NCBI GenBank assembly: GCA_034436015.1
Contig: DAOTWG010000004.1
Coordinates: 43,114-107,113, forward strand
Length of the DNA stretch: 64,000 bases
Reading direction: 5' to 3'
Source of the DNA: DAOTVX01 sp034436015
GTDB lineage: Bacteria; Chloroflexota; Anaerolineae; Anaerolineales; Villigracilaceae
In this document: positions 33,554-42,547 of the stretch, piece after piece
How positions within the stretch are numbered: position 1 is the stretch's first letter
Layout of the letters: each line of letters opens with the position of its first letter
Program-made: the position numbers and the translations under genes
Notes under the pieces: model-generated
Told to the model about the DNA's origin: nothing
Databases searched by the model: none
The model's input: the letters and a program-made list of their open reading frames with translations, nothing else

Positions 33554-34651
33554 GTGCTTCTTAAGTACGTCTGTCTTGCCGCCCTCTTCCATGTTTGTCT
33601 CTCGTGGTTGTTGGCCTGGCAGCGCGGCCGGCGCGCGCGGCGAGAAAGCCTGCCTTCCCCGGCGCCGCAAGGCCAACCGTTGGCCTCGGTGTTGATTCCC
33701 GCCTGGAACGAACGCGCGACGCTGGCGCGAACGTTGGACGCCCTGCGCCAGTCCGATTATCCGAACTGGGAAGTCGTCGTCATCGCCGGCGGCCCCGACG
33801 GCACTTACGAGTACGCCCGTCAACTGTGCGCCGATTGGCCGAACGCCCTCGTCATCGAGCAACCGCCGCGCGGCAAGAACGCCGCTTTGAATCTGGGATG
33901 GAAGCAAGCGCGCGGCGGGATTCTCGTCCTGCTCGATGCAGATACCGTCGTCGCCCGCGATTGGCTCAGGCATCTGATTGCCCCCCTCACACAGGGCGAT
34001 ACGGCAACTACCGCCAACTACTTTCCGCTGCATCGAACATGGGTTTCTGCCGCTCTCGAAATGGAGAAAATAGCGACCTACTTGATCGCAGGCCAAGTCA
34101 TCTTACAAGGCTGCGGCGGGATTGCGCTATTGCGCCCGGCGCTCGAGGAAATCGGCGGCTTCCCCGAAGAGGTCACGGTGGGCGTGGATTGGGATCTGTG
34201 GCAAAGGCTGGCAAAACAAGGCGGTCGTTTCTCCTTCGTTTCACAAGCCCACGCCCAAACTGCCCTGCCCCACACCCTAGCAGGCTACTGGCGCAACCAG
34301 GTGCGCTGGCGCCGCGCCCATGTACAAGCGACTTTCCGCCATGGGGGACGAGGCGCGGCCATCGGTCTGCTCCATTACGGCGCAGCCATCGCGTTTCTGG
34401 TCGTTGCCCCTTTGCTCTGCCTTGTGCCTCGCCTGTGGCCTTTTGCCTGTCTCCTTTGGCTCTGGATCCTGCTGCGCCGATTCGGACTGGCCCTAACGTG
34501 CGCCGCGTTCGAGGGATCATCCCGCTGGTTGCGCCAAAGCTGGGGGCTGCCCATCTTACTAGTCGCTGATCTTGCCGCATCCCTTGTCGCCCTGGGCACC
34601 TTCCACAGGAACGTCGTCTTCTTCCAGGGAACACGTCCGAAACCGGCATAG
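33554..34651 (+). CDS. Processive-type glycosyltransferase family 2, membrane-bound
   Basis: A 365-residue GT2. GTG 33554 was chosen since GGAGG ends 6 nt upstream; an upstream ATG has no such site. An N-terminal helix (LLKYVCLAALFHVCLSWLLAW) precedes the GT-A domain: SVLIPAWNERATLARTLDAL, NAALNLGWKQARGGILVLLDADTVV with the metal-binding DAD, LQGCGGIALLRPALEEIGG with the acceptor loop, and NQVRWRRA, equal to the QxxRW motif of cellulose and hyaluronan synthase-like enzymes. C-terminal helices end the protein. It is therefore a candidate polymerising enzyme of the cluster, though single-addition members exist. Confidence 0.87.
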   Translation: MLLKYVCLAALFHVCLSWLLAWQRGRRARRESLPSPAPQGQPLASVLIPAWNERATLARTLDALRQSDYPNWEVVVIAGGPDGTYEYARQLCADWPNALVIEQPPRGKNAALNLGWKQARGGILVLLDADTVVARDWLRHLIAPLTQGDTATTANYFPLHRTWVSAALEMEKIATYLIAGQVILQGCGGIALLRPALEEIGGFPEEVTVGVDWDLWQRLAKQGGRFSFVSQAHAQTALPHTLAGYWRNQVRWRRAHVQATFRHGGRGAAIGLLHYGAAIAFLVVAPLLCLVPRLWPFACLLWLWILLRRFGLALTCAAFEGSSRWLRQSWGLPILLVADLAASLVALGTFHRNVVFFQGTRPKPA

Positions 34652-34667
34652 AGGAAGTTCGAAAATC

Positions 34668-35393
34668 ATGGCAAACGTCAGAGCGTTCTATCAGATTCCC
34701 AAACAATCCGCCGCAGATCCTTCGCTTCCGCAACTGCTCGCTTTCCTGACCCCGAAACCAGGCGGAATCCTGCTCGACATCGGCTGTTTCAACGGGTCGA
34801 AAAGCGTCCTACTCTGCCAAGCCGCCCGGTGCAACGAAGCCGTAGGCATAGACTTCCTGCCGGAAAAACTCGTCGAAGCCCGCGAACGCGGCCTGCAAAC
34901 GCTGGAAGCGGATTTGAACACCGAGCTGCCGTTACCCCTCCCTTCGCAATCTTTCGACATCATCGTTTGTAGCGAGGTCATCGAACACCTCTTTTCACCG
35001 GATGACTTATTGGACGAGATGAAGCGTCTCTTGAAACCGGATGGGTACATCCTGCTTACTACCCCTAACCTGGCCTCCTGGAAGAATCGCGTGGCGCTCT
35101 TGCTCGGCTGGCAGCCCTTCGCCAGTGAGGTCAGCACACGCGACCGCTACGGCAACCCGCTCGCCGTACGCGGGAAACCATCAGGGCACATCCGCCTCTT
35201 CACCCTGCGAGCGCTGCTGGAAATGGCGCGCGCAGCCGGCCTACGACCCAGCCGGGTGAGCGGTGCGACCGCCCCATCGCCGCAGCACAACCTCATCGGC
35301 GTCCTCTCTCGCCTCGGCGATCGCCTCTTCGCCAAGTGCCCATCGCTGACCGACCGTCTCATCGTGCGTCTGGAGAACGATGAATCGCGCTGA
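34668..35393 (+). CDS. SAM-dependent methyltransferase (Methyltransf_11-like)
   Basis: A 241-residue enzyme with motif I ILLDIGCFNGSKSVLL, VGIDFLPEKLVEARERG, LPSQSFDIIVCSEVIEHL and LKPDGYILLTTPNLASWKNRVALLLGW, the block shared with methyltransferases that act on surface polysaccharide or cobalamin-type intermediates. Start is ATG 34668 with GAGGAAG upstream; a longer frame reads through the preceding gene's end. The WKNRVALLLGWQPF run is common in EPS-cluster enzymes. Overlaps the next gene by 14 nt. Confidence 0.86.
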   Translation: MANVRAFYQIPKQSAADPSLPQLLAFLTPKPGGILLDIGCFNGSKSVLLCQAARCNEAVGIDFLPEKLVEARERGLQTLEADLNTELPLPLPSQSFDIIVCSEVIEHLFSPDDLLDEMKRLLKPDGYILLTTPNLASWKNRVALLLGWQPFASEVSTRDRYGNPLAVRGKPSGHIRLFTLRALLEMARAAGLRPSRVSGATAPSPQHNLIGVLSRLGDRLFAKCPSLTDRLIVRLENDESR

Positions 35394-35991
35394 ACTCTAT
35401 ACCGCTGCTGTGCGCCACGCCCTGGACTGGCTGGGCAAGTGGGTCGCCCACCTGGAGGCGACGGTCGTCTCCCTGCATGCCCCCAACGCCGCGCTCGCGC
35501 AAGCCTGGCTCTGGCGACTCCCCGAGACGGTACAGGAAGTCATCCTCGAAGCCGAGGACAAAAGGACGCCTGCTTTGCCGGGCCAATGGCCGGTTGCCCT
35601 GCGCGGCGAACCGACATCCACCCGACCGCCTTTGACCGTCCTTCCCTTTACACTGGATACGGAAAACCCTCCGTTCCGCAGCGAACACATCCTGGGCTGT
35701 TTCCACAACGCCATCTCCTACCGCCGCCTGCGGCGTCCCGGCGAGCCTGGCCGTTCGTTAGGATGGCTGCATCGTAAAATGCAACGGGAAGGCTATCAAC
35801 TCTGCCAAATCATCGGCATCTATCCCCCGTCCTTTCTCTGGCGCTGGGCGCTCGCTCTGCTCTTTCAACAGATCGCGCCGGCCCTGGCCGATTTCTGGCG
35901 CCAACGCGCGTTCGAGCATCTCTCTACGAGCCGTTCCCTCCCTTTGCGCCTGAGCGCTATCGTGGTCTTCCATGCTTGCCGAATACGCTAA
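35380..35991 (+). CDS. Unrecognised protein in polysaccharide cluster
   Basis: A 203-residue protein with no family I can name. Features: Trp/Arg/Leu rich, a central segment with FHNAISYRRLRR and GWLHRKMQREGYQLCQIIGIYPPSFLWRWALALLFQQ, which contains one hydrophobic stretch that could sit on or in the membrane. The block resembles the tail of some polysaccharide-cluster methyltransferases, but the glycine SAM motif is absent, so it may be a degenerate relative. It overlaps the previous gene by 14 nt and the next by 20 nt, strong evidence that it is a genuine translated gene. Confidence 0.6.
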   Translation: MNRAELYTAAVRHALDWLGKWVAHLEATVVSLHAPNAALAQAWLWRLPETVQEVILEAEDKRTPALPGQWPVALRGEPTSTRPPLTVLPFTLDTENPPFRSEHILGCFHNAISYRRLRRPGEPGRSLGWLHRKMQREGYQLCQIIGIYPPSFLWRWALALLFQQIAPALADFWRQRAFEHLSTSRSLPLRLSAIVVFHACRIR

Positions 35992-37264
35992 CGATTCAAG
36001 TTCCCTTCCGCGCGCGCTGGGTCGCCTGGAAGCCTGGCTTGAGACCATGCGCGGCCCGCGCGGGTACACCGGCCCGGTCAGCCACTGGTGGGATTCCTGC
36101 CTGATGTATTGCGGCGTGGCCCTCGACTGGCGTTACGAGGGCGTCCTCTGCGGTTACCTCAACCTCTTCCGTCTCACCCGGGACCCGCGCTGGTTCGAAA
36201 AAGCGCAACGCGCCGGCGACGATCTGGTCAACGGTCAACTCCCCGATGGGCATTACTGGAACTCCTCTTTCGAGCACAACCCCAAGCCCGGCGGCACGCC
36301 CCACGAAGCCGCCGCCGATATCGGTTTGCTGGAACTGAGCCTCGTCTTGCGCGAGCGGGATGATAGCCGCTGGCGGCGATACTTCGAAACCGCAGAACGC
36401 AACCTGCGCCGCCTGATCGCAGTGCTCTGGGACGGTCGCGGCTTCCAAGATCAGCCAGGGAACCCCGTACTGGTCGCCAACAAGAACGCCACCATGCTGG
36501 AAGCGCTCCTGCTCTACCAGCAGCTGAGCGCGGAGGACATGGCCGCCTACCTTCACGGCGCGCGGCAGGTCGTGCTTTCCAGTCAGATTACCGGAGGCTG
36601 GCGCGCCGGCGCGACAGTCCATCGCGGCACATTCCGGCGGCGAATCTCCTTCGGAATCTACACCGCCCGCTGCGTCGGCGCCATAGCGCGCTTGATGCAC
36701 TGGGAAAGCACGCCGGCTTGCCGCGACTTCCTCGCCCTTGCTGTGCGCTATCTGAGCGGTTTGATTCAGCAGGCCGATCACGGCATTCCCCTCGGCCATT
36801 ACGGGAGCGGCTGGGGACGAAAACGAATGCCCGCGCGCTGGATCAGCCCGAACGGAGACTTGCTCCGCGCCCTGCTCCAGGCGCAACACTGGGTAGATGT
36901 CCCCCAAAACGTTCTCGAGAGTCTGCAGCAACTCTGCATCGCCGCTATCCCTCCAAGCGGCGGCCCGCCAACCGCCGTCAACCTTGGCCGTCTTGGTCTG
37001 CGCGCCCGTCCCGATTTCCGCGACCTGTTGCCGGTCGTGGGCTGGTGTGATAAACTTTTCCGAGCGCTGACGATGCTCGGGATAGCGCCGGCGGCGGACG
37101 TCACGCTGGAACCCGCCACGATCCCCTGCCTCTGGCGCGGAAAACCCTGCCTGTACTGCGAAGACGATCAACGAATCCTTCTCCAGGAGGAAGTCTCAGG
37201 ACGCCCCCTTTACTTATGGAGGAAAGGCCGTTCCTACCCGGAAATCGTAGCACTGTGGATATGA
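35972..37264 (+). CDS. Putative alpha/alpha-toroid protein of a polysaccharide cluster
   Basis: A 430-residue soluble protein rich in aromatic residues arranged as repeated helix pairs: LDWRYEGVLCGYLNLFRLTRDPRWFEKAQRAGDDLVN, AAADIGLLELSLVLRERDD and LLALAVRYL-like stretches, a pattern of (alpha/alpha)6 toroids used by glycoside hydrolases, epimerases and polysaccharide lyases. DGHYWNSSFEHNPKPGGTPHEAAADIGL would be the active-site rim, with acidic and histidine residues. No signal peptide. It may modify a sugar or glycolipid inside the cell; specific activity cannot be stated. Overlaps neighbours on both sides. Confidence 0.6.
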   Translation: MLAEYANDSSSLPRALGRLEAWLETMRGPRGYTGPVSHWWDSCLMYCGVALDWRYEGVLCGYLNLFRLTRDPRWFEKAQRAGDDLVNGQLPDGHYWNSSFEHNPKPGGTPHEAAADIGLLELSLVLRERDDSRWRRYFETAERNLRRLIAVLWDGRGFQDQPGNPVLVANKNATMLEALLLYQQLSAEDMAAYLHGARQVVLSSQITGGWRAGATVHRGTFRRRISFGIYTARCVGAIARLMHWESTPACRDFLALAVRYLSGLIQQADHGIPLGHYGSGWGRKRMPARWISPNGDLLRALLQAQHWVDVPQNVLESLQQLCIAAIPPSGGPPTAVNLGRLGLRARPDFRDLLPVVGWCDKLFRALTMLGIAPAADVTLEPATIPCLWRGKPCLYCEDDQRILLQEEVSGRPLYLWRKGRSYPEIVALWI

Positions 37265-39588
37265 CTCCTCGCCCCACGCTGGCCATCCTGCCGGCCATCC
37301 TTGTCCTGACCTTATGGCCCGGAGCGGCCGCTTCCGCCGCCCCACCAGTTACGATCGCGGACGCGGACAAAGGCGCGCTCGTCTATGACGAGAACGGCAA
37401 CGGCCAAGCCGACCTTTTCGGCGACACATGGGTCTATGACACAAACGCCGACAGTCGCGCTGAACTCCTCCTGCGCTTCCGCCTGGAGCCGGCCCTGACT
37501 GCCTACCTCTACGACGACGCGAACGCAAACGGCCAAGTGGATTACCTCGCCGCCGGCGAAACCGTCCTCGTCCTCGAACCCTACTGGCGCATCAAAATCG
37601 TCAGCCGCAATGGAAACTGGTACCTGCACAACGACGAGCCAGACTGGAACGCCGATATGGTGGTGGATAGCGACTACGCCTTCGGCTGGGATGTCAACTT
37701 CCATCTCGTCGCTGGGGGCAAAGGGCAACAAGACGGCGCGCCCGAGCTCCTGCTCCGCTACTGGGATGTCAACGCCGACGGCATCCCCGATTACGAATGG
37801 AACAACGTCAACAACGCCGGCCCTTACGATGCGGTCATCGTTAACCGCAATCCCCGTTTGCGCTATCGCCTCCGCCATCCCTTCCCCTGGCTGGAAACTG
37901 TTCTGGAAATGAACTGGCGCGATGCCCGCCTGAGCCGAGTCGCGCACCTCATCCCTTCGCGTTATAACGAAGAAGGGTATTTCATTTACTTCAACCGACC
38001 GATGGAGCAAAACGCCGTCGCCCCCGGCTGGGAGAATCCGTTCGCTTTCTACGACCTGGCCGGTGACGCAGATCGCTTCAGCGAACTGGCTGTGCGCCTG
38101 GTCAGCGAGTACCCCGTCCGCCAACATCCCACGCTCGCCGTGTATAACGAAGTGCGCTACTCCTGGGCGCAAGATGCCCACCGGATGCGGTATCGTCTTT
38201 ACCTCATTGGGCAAGTCTTCCACGAAGGGGTCGTTGCCTACCCATTCTATGCTGTCAGCCACGTCCCATACGAGGCTATCCCGGATTTCGTGTTCACGAA
38301 CGGCTGGCTAGGTGCGATCTTCGGGGAAGACGAGGCGACCAATCGTCAACTCGTGTTCGACGAGGGGATTTACGAGAACATGGAGTACACGGTCGCCCTG
38401 CGCGGCCTTCTTTTGAGCCAGCGTTCTGTGGAATTGCCGCCATACATCCCCGCCTATCTCCATCTGCGCGATGAGTACACTTTCACCCTGAACGGCGCAC
38501 CCCGCCTCTACTTCAGCCCCATTGACCGCCGCTTGCATCTGCTCGGCGCGCAGCAGGGCATCATCCTCTTCGAGGCCGTCCTCGACCCAAACAACCGCAA
38601 CGGCTTCGACTTTACCACCGAAGAACTCGCCAGCGGTCAGGTGCAAAGGATTCGCCATCTGACCTATAGTGACAGCGACGGCGATCGCTATGCGGATACG
38701 TGGACGCTGTACATATACGACCAACCGGTCGAGACCCTCGTCTTCCGGCGCGGGACGGCGCTGCTGGCGCGGGGCAACGCGCTGTACCTCAAGAGCCTGC
38801 CGCCCAACTTCGGCCCAGCGCTCTGGGAAATGGCCCCGCCCGCCACGACCGAAGAATGGCGCGCCCTGAACGAGCGATTGCAAACCGACGCCGTCGGCCG
38901 ACGCGCCCTGGATGACCTGTCCGGCATCTTCGCCGATTTGCCCGGCGAAACGACCGTCTTGCCCAACACCACGTTGAAGGAACTCTCCACAAACCCCAAG
39001 GAACTTATAGCATCCATTGCTACAACCGGCCTCGCGGCTGCCGCGCGCCCGGCGCCTTTCTCCTTCTTCGCCCAGGCCATCCCGCCCGGCGACTACCTGC
39101 TGCGCGGCAAAGAGGGCGCCTACTGGCTGGAAGCGCCGACTCCGGCTTGGTTCGCGCTCACGCCTCTCGTCTTCCTCCCCGGCAATGGGACGGTAACAGG
39201 AGGCCGCCTGCTCTTCAGCGCGATCAATCGCGGCGCGCAGGACGCCCAGGCCCATCTCCGTCTCGACGAGACCCTGTCCGCCGGCGGTTCCGCCGTCATC
39301 TACGAGGCGGATATTCGCGTGCCGGCCTACGGGCAAAGAGACTTCGATCTCCCTTGGGTTCCCGCCTGGGGCGGCGAACGGCGCGTGCGCGCCATCCTCA
39401 CGTACACGCCCGCGCCGCAAACCGCTGTCGCTGAAACCTCGCTCGTCGCGCCCGGAGGCGATACCATCGCTCGGACACTCTTCCTCGCCTTCCCCGGTGT
39501 TCTTGTCCCCCTCTTGCTTACCCTGGCTCTGGCAGCGCTGCTCGTCTCCGGCGTGCATACGTTGTGGAACGAAGAGGCCTCCACATGA
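37261..39588 (+). CDS. Large exported membrane-anchored protein with Ca-binding-like repeats
   Basis: A 775-residue protein. ATG 37261 overlaps the previous stop and starts a signal peptide (LAILPAILVLTLWPGAAASAA). Residues 30-200 carry short acidic loops: DENGNGQADLFGD, DTNADSRAEL, DDANANGQVDYL, DWNADMVVDSD, DVNADGIPDYEWN and, later, DSDGDRYADTW. These look like EF-hand/thrombospondin-3-type DxDxDG calcium sites. A long beta-rich body follows, with a C-terminal helix (LFLAFPGVLVPLLLTLALAALLVSG). The organisation suggests a calcium-stabilised surface protein associated with the polymer made by this cluster. No enzyme motif recognised. Confidence 0.68.
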   Translation: MTPRPTLAILPAILVLTLWPGAAASAAPPVTIADADKGALVYDENGNGQADLFGDTWVYDTNADSRAELLLRFRLEPALTAYLYDDANANGQVDYLAAGETVLVLEPYWRIKIVSRNGNWYLHNDEPDWNADMVVDSDYAFGWDVNFHLVAGGKGQQDGAPELLLRYWDVNADGIPDYEWNNVNNAGPYDAVIVNRNPRLRYRLRHPFPWLETVLEMNWRDARLSRVAHLIPSRYNEEGYFIYFNRPMEQNAVAPGWENPFAFYDLAGDADRFSELAVRLVSEYPVRQHPTLAVYNEVRYSWAQDAHRMRYRLYLIGQVFHEGVVAYPFYAVSHVPYEAIPDFVFTNGWLGAIFGEDEATNRQLVFDEGIYENMEYTVALRGLLLSQRSVELPPYIPAYLHLRDEYTFTLNGAPRLYFSPIDRRLHLLGAQQGIILFEAVLDPNNRNGFDFTTEELASGQVQRIRHLTYSDSDGDRYADTWTLYIYDQPVETLVFRRGTALLARGNALYLKSLPPNFGPALWEMAPPATTEEWRALNERLQTDAVGRRALDDLSGIFADLPGETTVLPNTTLKELSTNPKELIASIATTGLAAAARPAPFSFFAQAIPPGDYLLRGKEGAYWLEAPTPAWFALTPLVFLPGNGTVTGGRLLFSAINRGAQDAQAHLRLDETLSAGGSAVIYEADIRVPAYGQRDFDLPWVPAWGGERRVRAILTYTPAPQTAVAETSLVAPGGDTIARTLFLAFPGVLVPLLLTLALAALLVSGVHTLWNEEAST

Positions 39589-41189
39589 ACACCCGCCCCG
39601 TACCACGCGCCAATAATCCTCTTCCCGCCCTGGCCTTTGCCCTGAGCGTGCGCCTCCTGCTCACTCTCTATTGGCTGGCGCGTTTTGGCGGTTATCTCAA
39701 CGAGGGCGATACAGCGCGAACAACGACGGTGATTCAGACCGTCCTGGAAAGCGGACGCCTGTTGCCAGAAGGGAAGCCTTTGTACCCCTACGGCTTCCTC
39801 TATCCAGCCTGGGTCAGCACGCTGGCCCATTTTTCCGGCCTCGATGTGCTCACGCTGCAACAATGGCTGCTACCCTTTCTGGGCCTTCTCCTGACCCTCG
39901 CCGCCTTTGCCCTTTACCTGCACCTGCTCGGAAGCCCGCGCTGGGCCGCCTGCGCCGTCACTTTCCTCAACCTACAAGGCGATTTCCTTTATACCAGTCA
40001 ACGCGGCTCGCACGAAAAAGTGGACTTTCTCCTGATCTTCCTGGCGTTGACGGTCATCGTGCTAGCGGCCATGCGGGCGAAAACGCTTCAGGAGCGACTA
40101 GGCCTCGCCTTGGTGTACTACCTGATTATCCTGGCCGAAAACAACCAACACGTCTTCTTCGCCTCTACTTTCACGTTCACTCTGCTCCTGGCTTTTCTGC
40201 TCTGGCTGATCATGCGGCGGCAACAACGCCTGCAAGTCATCGCCTCGCCCTGGATTATCTATGTCGCCTTGATGTCGCTGCTCTTCACGTTCCTGGTCAT
40301 CTTCTACTGGTATCCGCCGGCGCGTATGCTCCTTTATACCTCGCGTGATCTACTGGAGCGCATCCGACTCGTTCTCTTCTCGGCTGCCGGGCCGCCGGCC
40401 GAACTCTATAGTACAGTGAGCGCAAATTGGGTGTTGCCCGGCATCTGGCTTTGGCTGCGCGCCTTTGACGTCTTTCTCATGCTAGGCGCCATTGTAGGCT
40501 GGTTACGCCTGGCGCGTCTCTTCTTCCGCAGAGACGAGACCGCTGACCTCTCACGCGCACACTCCCACTTCTGGTTGCTCCTCCTGTTCCCACCCTTCTT
40601 CTTCCAAAACGCGGTCATGGTGATCAGCGATATTACCGGCTCGGCCGGCGAAATCAACAACCTGCAAATACGGCTGATTCCGCTGACCGCCTTCGTCGCC
40701 GCGCCGCTCGCCGCCTATGCCCTCTCGCAGTGGCGACCAAGCGCATGGCTTCAGAGAAACAAAGCAGCCCGCTCGCTTGCTATCGCCCTCACAACCACCC
40801 TTGTCCTAACGCTGACTCTCATCAAGAGCACCTCCGAACCGCTGCTCGCCAACGCCTGGATCTTCCACACCCCCGCGGAAGAAGCCGCTGTCGCCTGGTT
40901 GAATCAGACCATTCCCCACATTCCCCAAGAAATTGGTCGGCGCACGCCGCGCGTCTGGGCTGGTCCTGACTTTCGCCTGGGCAATCTGTGGCGACAGCAA
41001 TTCTGGCCGCCCGAAAATCTCCTGATCCCCCTTTCGGACCGAACATACACCTACGTGCTGCTCTCACCGCAAGTGCGTCTGAATACGCTCCGCTACCATC
41101 AACCCTTGCCCAACATTCTGTTTGCCAATCGCATCTACACCAACGGCGATGCCGAAGTCTACTACCTGCCCCTCGAGGCTAGACCGTGA
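39585..41189 (+). CDS. Polytopic membrane protein, GT-C glycosyltransferase-like
   Basis: A 534-residue protein with about ten transmembrane segments. Start ATG 39585 overlaps the previous stop (ATGA). The first periplasmic loop, GGYLNEGDTARTTTVIQTVLESGRLLPEG, has the acidic residues and spacing of GT-C (GT39/GT83-type) enzymes, and KPLYPYGFLYPAWVS resembles the sugar-lipid loop. A C-terminal soluble domain follows the last helix (EEAAVAWLNQTIPHIPQEIG). This arrangement fits transfer of a sugar from a lipid-phosphate donor outside the membrane, with the GT2 at 28733 as a possible donor maker. Wzy-like polymerase is the alternative. Confidence 0.6.
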   Translation: MNTRPVPRANNPLPALAFALSVRLLLTLYWLARFGGYLNEGDTARTTTVIQTVLESGRLLPEGKPLYPYGFLYPAWVSTLAHFSGLDVLTLQQWLLPFLGLLLTLAAFALYLHLLGSPRWAACAVTFLNLQGDFLYTSQRGSHEKVDFLLIFLALTVIVLAAMRAKTLQERLGLALVYYLIILAENNQHVFFASTFTFTLLLAFLLWLIMRRQQRLQVIASPWIIYVALMSLLFTFLVIFYWYPPARMLLYTSRDLLERIRLVLFSAAGPPAELYSTVSANWVLPGIWLWLRAFDVFLMLGAIVGWLRLARLFFRRDETADLSRAHSHFWLLLLFPPFFFQNAVMVISDITGSAGEINNLQIRLIPLTAFVAAPLAAYALSQWRPSAWLQRNKAARSLAIALTTTLVLTLTLIKSTSEPLLANAWIFHTPAEEAAVAWLNQTIPHIPQEIGRRTPRVWAGPDFRLGNLWRQQFWPPENLLIPLSDRTYTYVLLSPQVRLNTLRYHQPLPNILFANRIYTNGDAEVYYLPLEARP

Positions 41190-42547
41190 AGTGCCTGTTC
41201 TCTCCGGCGCGAGTCTGGCAGCATATGCAAGAAGCCCTGCGCCATCCCTCTCTGCACCGCGACGCTTTCTTCATGGTTGTCGGCGTCATGGCCTCTGCCG
41301 CGCTTGGCTTTCTCTATTGGCGTTTTGCCGCGCGCCTGTACCCTGCCGCGGTCGTCGGCCTCGCTTCGGCGGGCATCTCCTCGGCCACCTTTCTCGCCTC
41401 GCTCGCCAGTCTGGGCCTGACCATTGGACTGGTGCGCTTCCTGCCCTCCCAACCACCGGCCGGAAAAGCGCGCCTGATGACTTTCTCCCTGCTCCTCGTC
41501 ACCGCCGCGGCGGCGACAGTCGTCGCCGTTTTTCTGACCGGCAGCCGCTGCGGGGCCGCCGCCTTCACAAAAGCGAACCCCGCCTTCCAGGGTACGTTCG
41601 CCATCCTGACCTTTGCCCTGGTTTGGGGCAACCTGCAAACCGCCTTCCTCCTCGCCGAACGGCTCACGCCACTCTTCACCCTGCGCAGCCTGATGTTATC
41701 CGCACTGCAACTGGCGTGTATCCTGAACTTTCCCTTGCAGCACGGGGCCGTTGCCATCCTCTGGAGCGCGTTGCTCCCCAACTTACTGCTGGCCTTGGTG
41801 CTGATCTGGTTGAACGCTCGGCTCGCGCACATGCCGCTCTTTGCTCTCGGCTTTGGCAATCTGCCGCTCGGCGACTTGATGCGCTACTCCCTCGGCAGTT
41901 TGCTCTTCAGCCTGATTTGGAGCCTGCCTGCCTTCGTCTTCCCGCTTCTGACCCTGCACCGTCTGGGCGCCGCTCCAAACGCCTATTTGACCATCGCCTG
42001 GCAAATCTACGCCTTCCTCGCCATCATTCCCAACGCCTCGGCCTCGGCCTTCCTCATCGAGGGAGCGCATCGCGAAAACCAGGTCTCGGACTCGCTGCGC
42101 GCAGCCATCAAGAACAATCTCATCGTGCTTCCTCCCTTCGTCCTTGTCATCCTCCTGCTGACGCCGTTCCTGCTAGGCCTGATTCAAGAAGAATACGCGC
42201 GCCAGGCCAGCGCGCTCTTGCGCCTCCTCGCGCTCAGCGCACTGCCCGTCTCGATAAACAGCGTCACCCTGACCGTGTACCGAATCCGCAAACAGGTCGT
42301 TCTCTTCAACGTCTTGGCGGCAACGGTCGTCGGGATTTCCCTGACGTTTTCCTACCTGCTGCTTGGCGCTCTCGGCCTAAACGGCATCGGTTGGGGTTGG
42401 CTCGGCGGACAAAGCCTCTTCCTGCTGGCTTCGTCGCCCTTGCTCCTCCGAGAAGTGCGCGCCCGCCGGTTCCCCGCCGAGGAGATGACCGGCAAAGTGG
42501 ATACGCCCTCGCCCGCCAATTTAGGAAAGGAGAAAGCACATCGGTGA
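41186..42547 (+). CDS. Wzx-like oligosaccharide flippase
   Basis: A 453-residue MATE/MVF-fold transporter with about twelve helices. The start is GTG 41186, overlapping the previous stop (GTGA). Helix 1 (AFFMVVGVMASAALGFLYWRFAARLYPAAVVGLASA) has the typical RFAAxLYPPxxVGL pattern of polysaccharide flippases, with further pairs FLASLASLGLTIGLVRFLP and LLALSALPVSINSVTLTVYRIRK. It would move undecaprenyl-linked repeat units across the membrane. Its place in the cluster, after the glycosyltransferases, supports a Wzx-dependent route. Tail is soluble and acidic/basic. Confidence 0.87.
   Translation: MKCLFSPARVWQHMQEALRHPSLHRDAFFMVVGVMASAALGFLYWRFAARLYPAAVVGLASAGISSATFLASLASLGLTIGLVRFLPSQPPAGKARLMTFSLLLVTAAAATVVAVFLTGSRCGAAAFTKANPAFQGTFAILTFALVWGNLQTAFLLAERLTPLFTLRSLMLSALQLACILNFPLQHGAVAILWSALLPNLLLALVLIWLNARLAHMPLFALGFGNLPLGDLMRYSLGSLLFSLIWSLPAFVFPLLTLHRLGAAPNAYLTIAWQIYAFLAIIPNASASAFLIEGAHRENQVSDSLRAAIKNNLIVLPPFVLVILLLTPFLLGLIQEEYARQASALLRLLALSALPVSINSVTLTVYRIRKQVVLFNVLAATVVGISLTFSYLLLGALGLNGIGWGWLGGQSLFLLASSPLLLREVRARRFPAEEMTGKVDTPSPANLGKEKAHR

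Noticed and set aside
33252..33695. 147-residue ORF between glycosyltransferases
   Set aside because: Its second half is a shadow of the GT2 gene; its first half is Arg-rich with no family or clear ribosome-binding site.
41122..42543. Long open frame giving an 850-residue protein ending in a GT4
   Set aside because: The first 474 residues lie in a shadow frame of the Wzx gene, are Arg/Pro-rich and have no homology. The real GT4 starts at GTG 42544.
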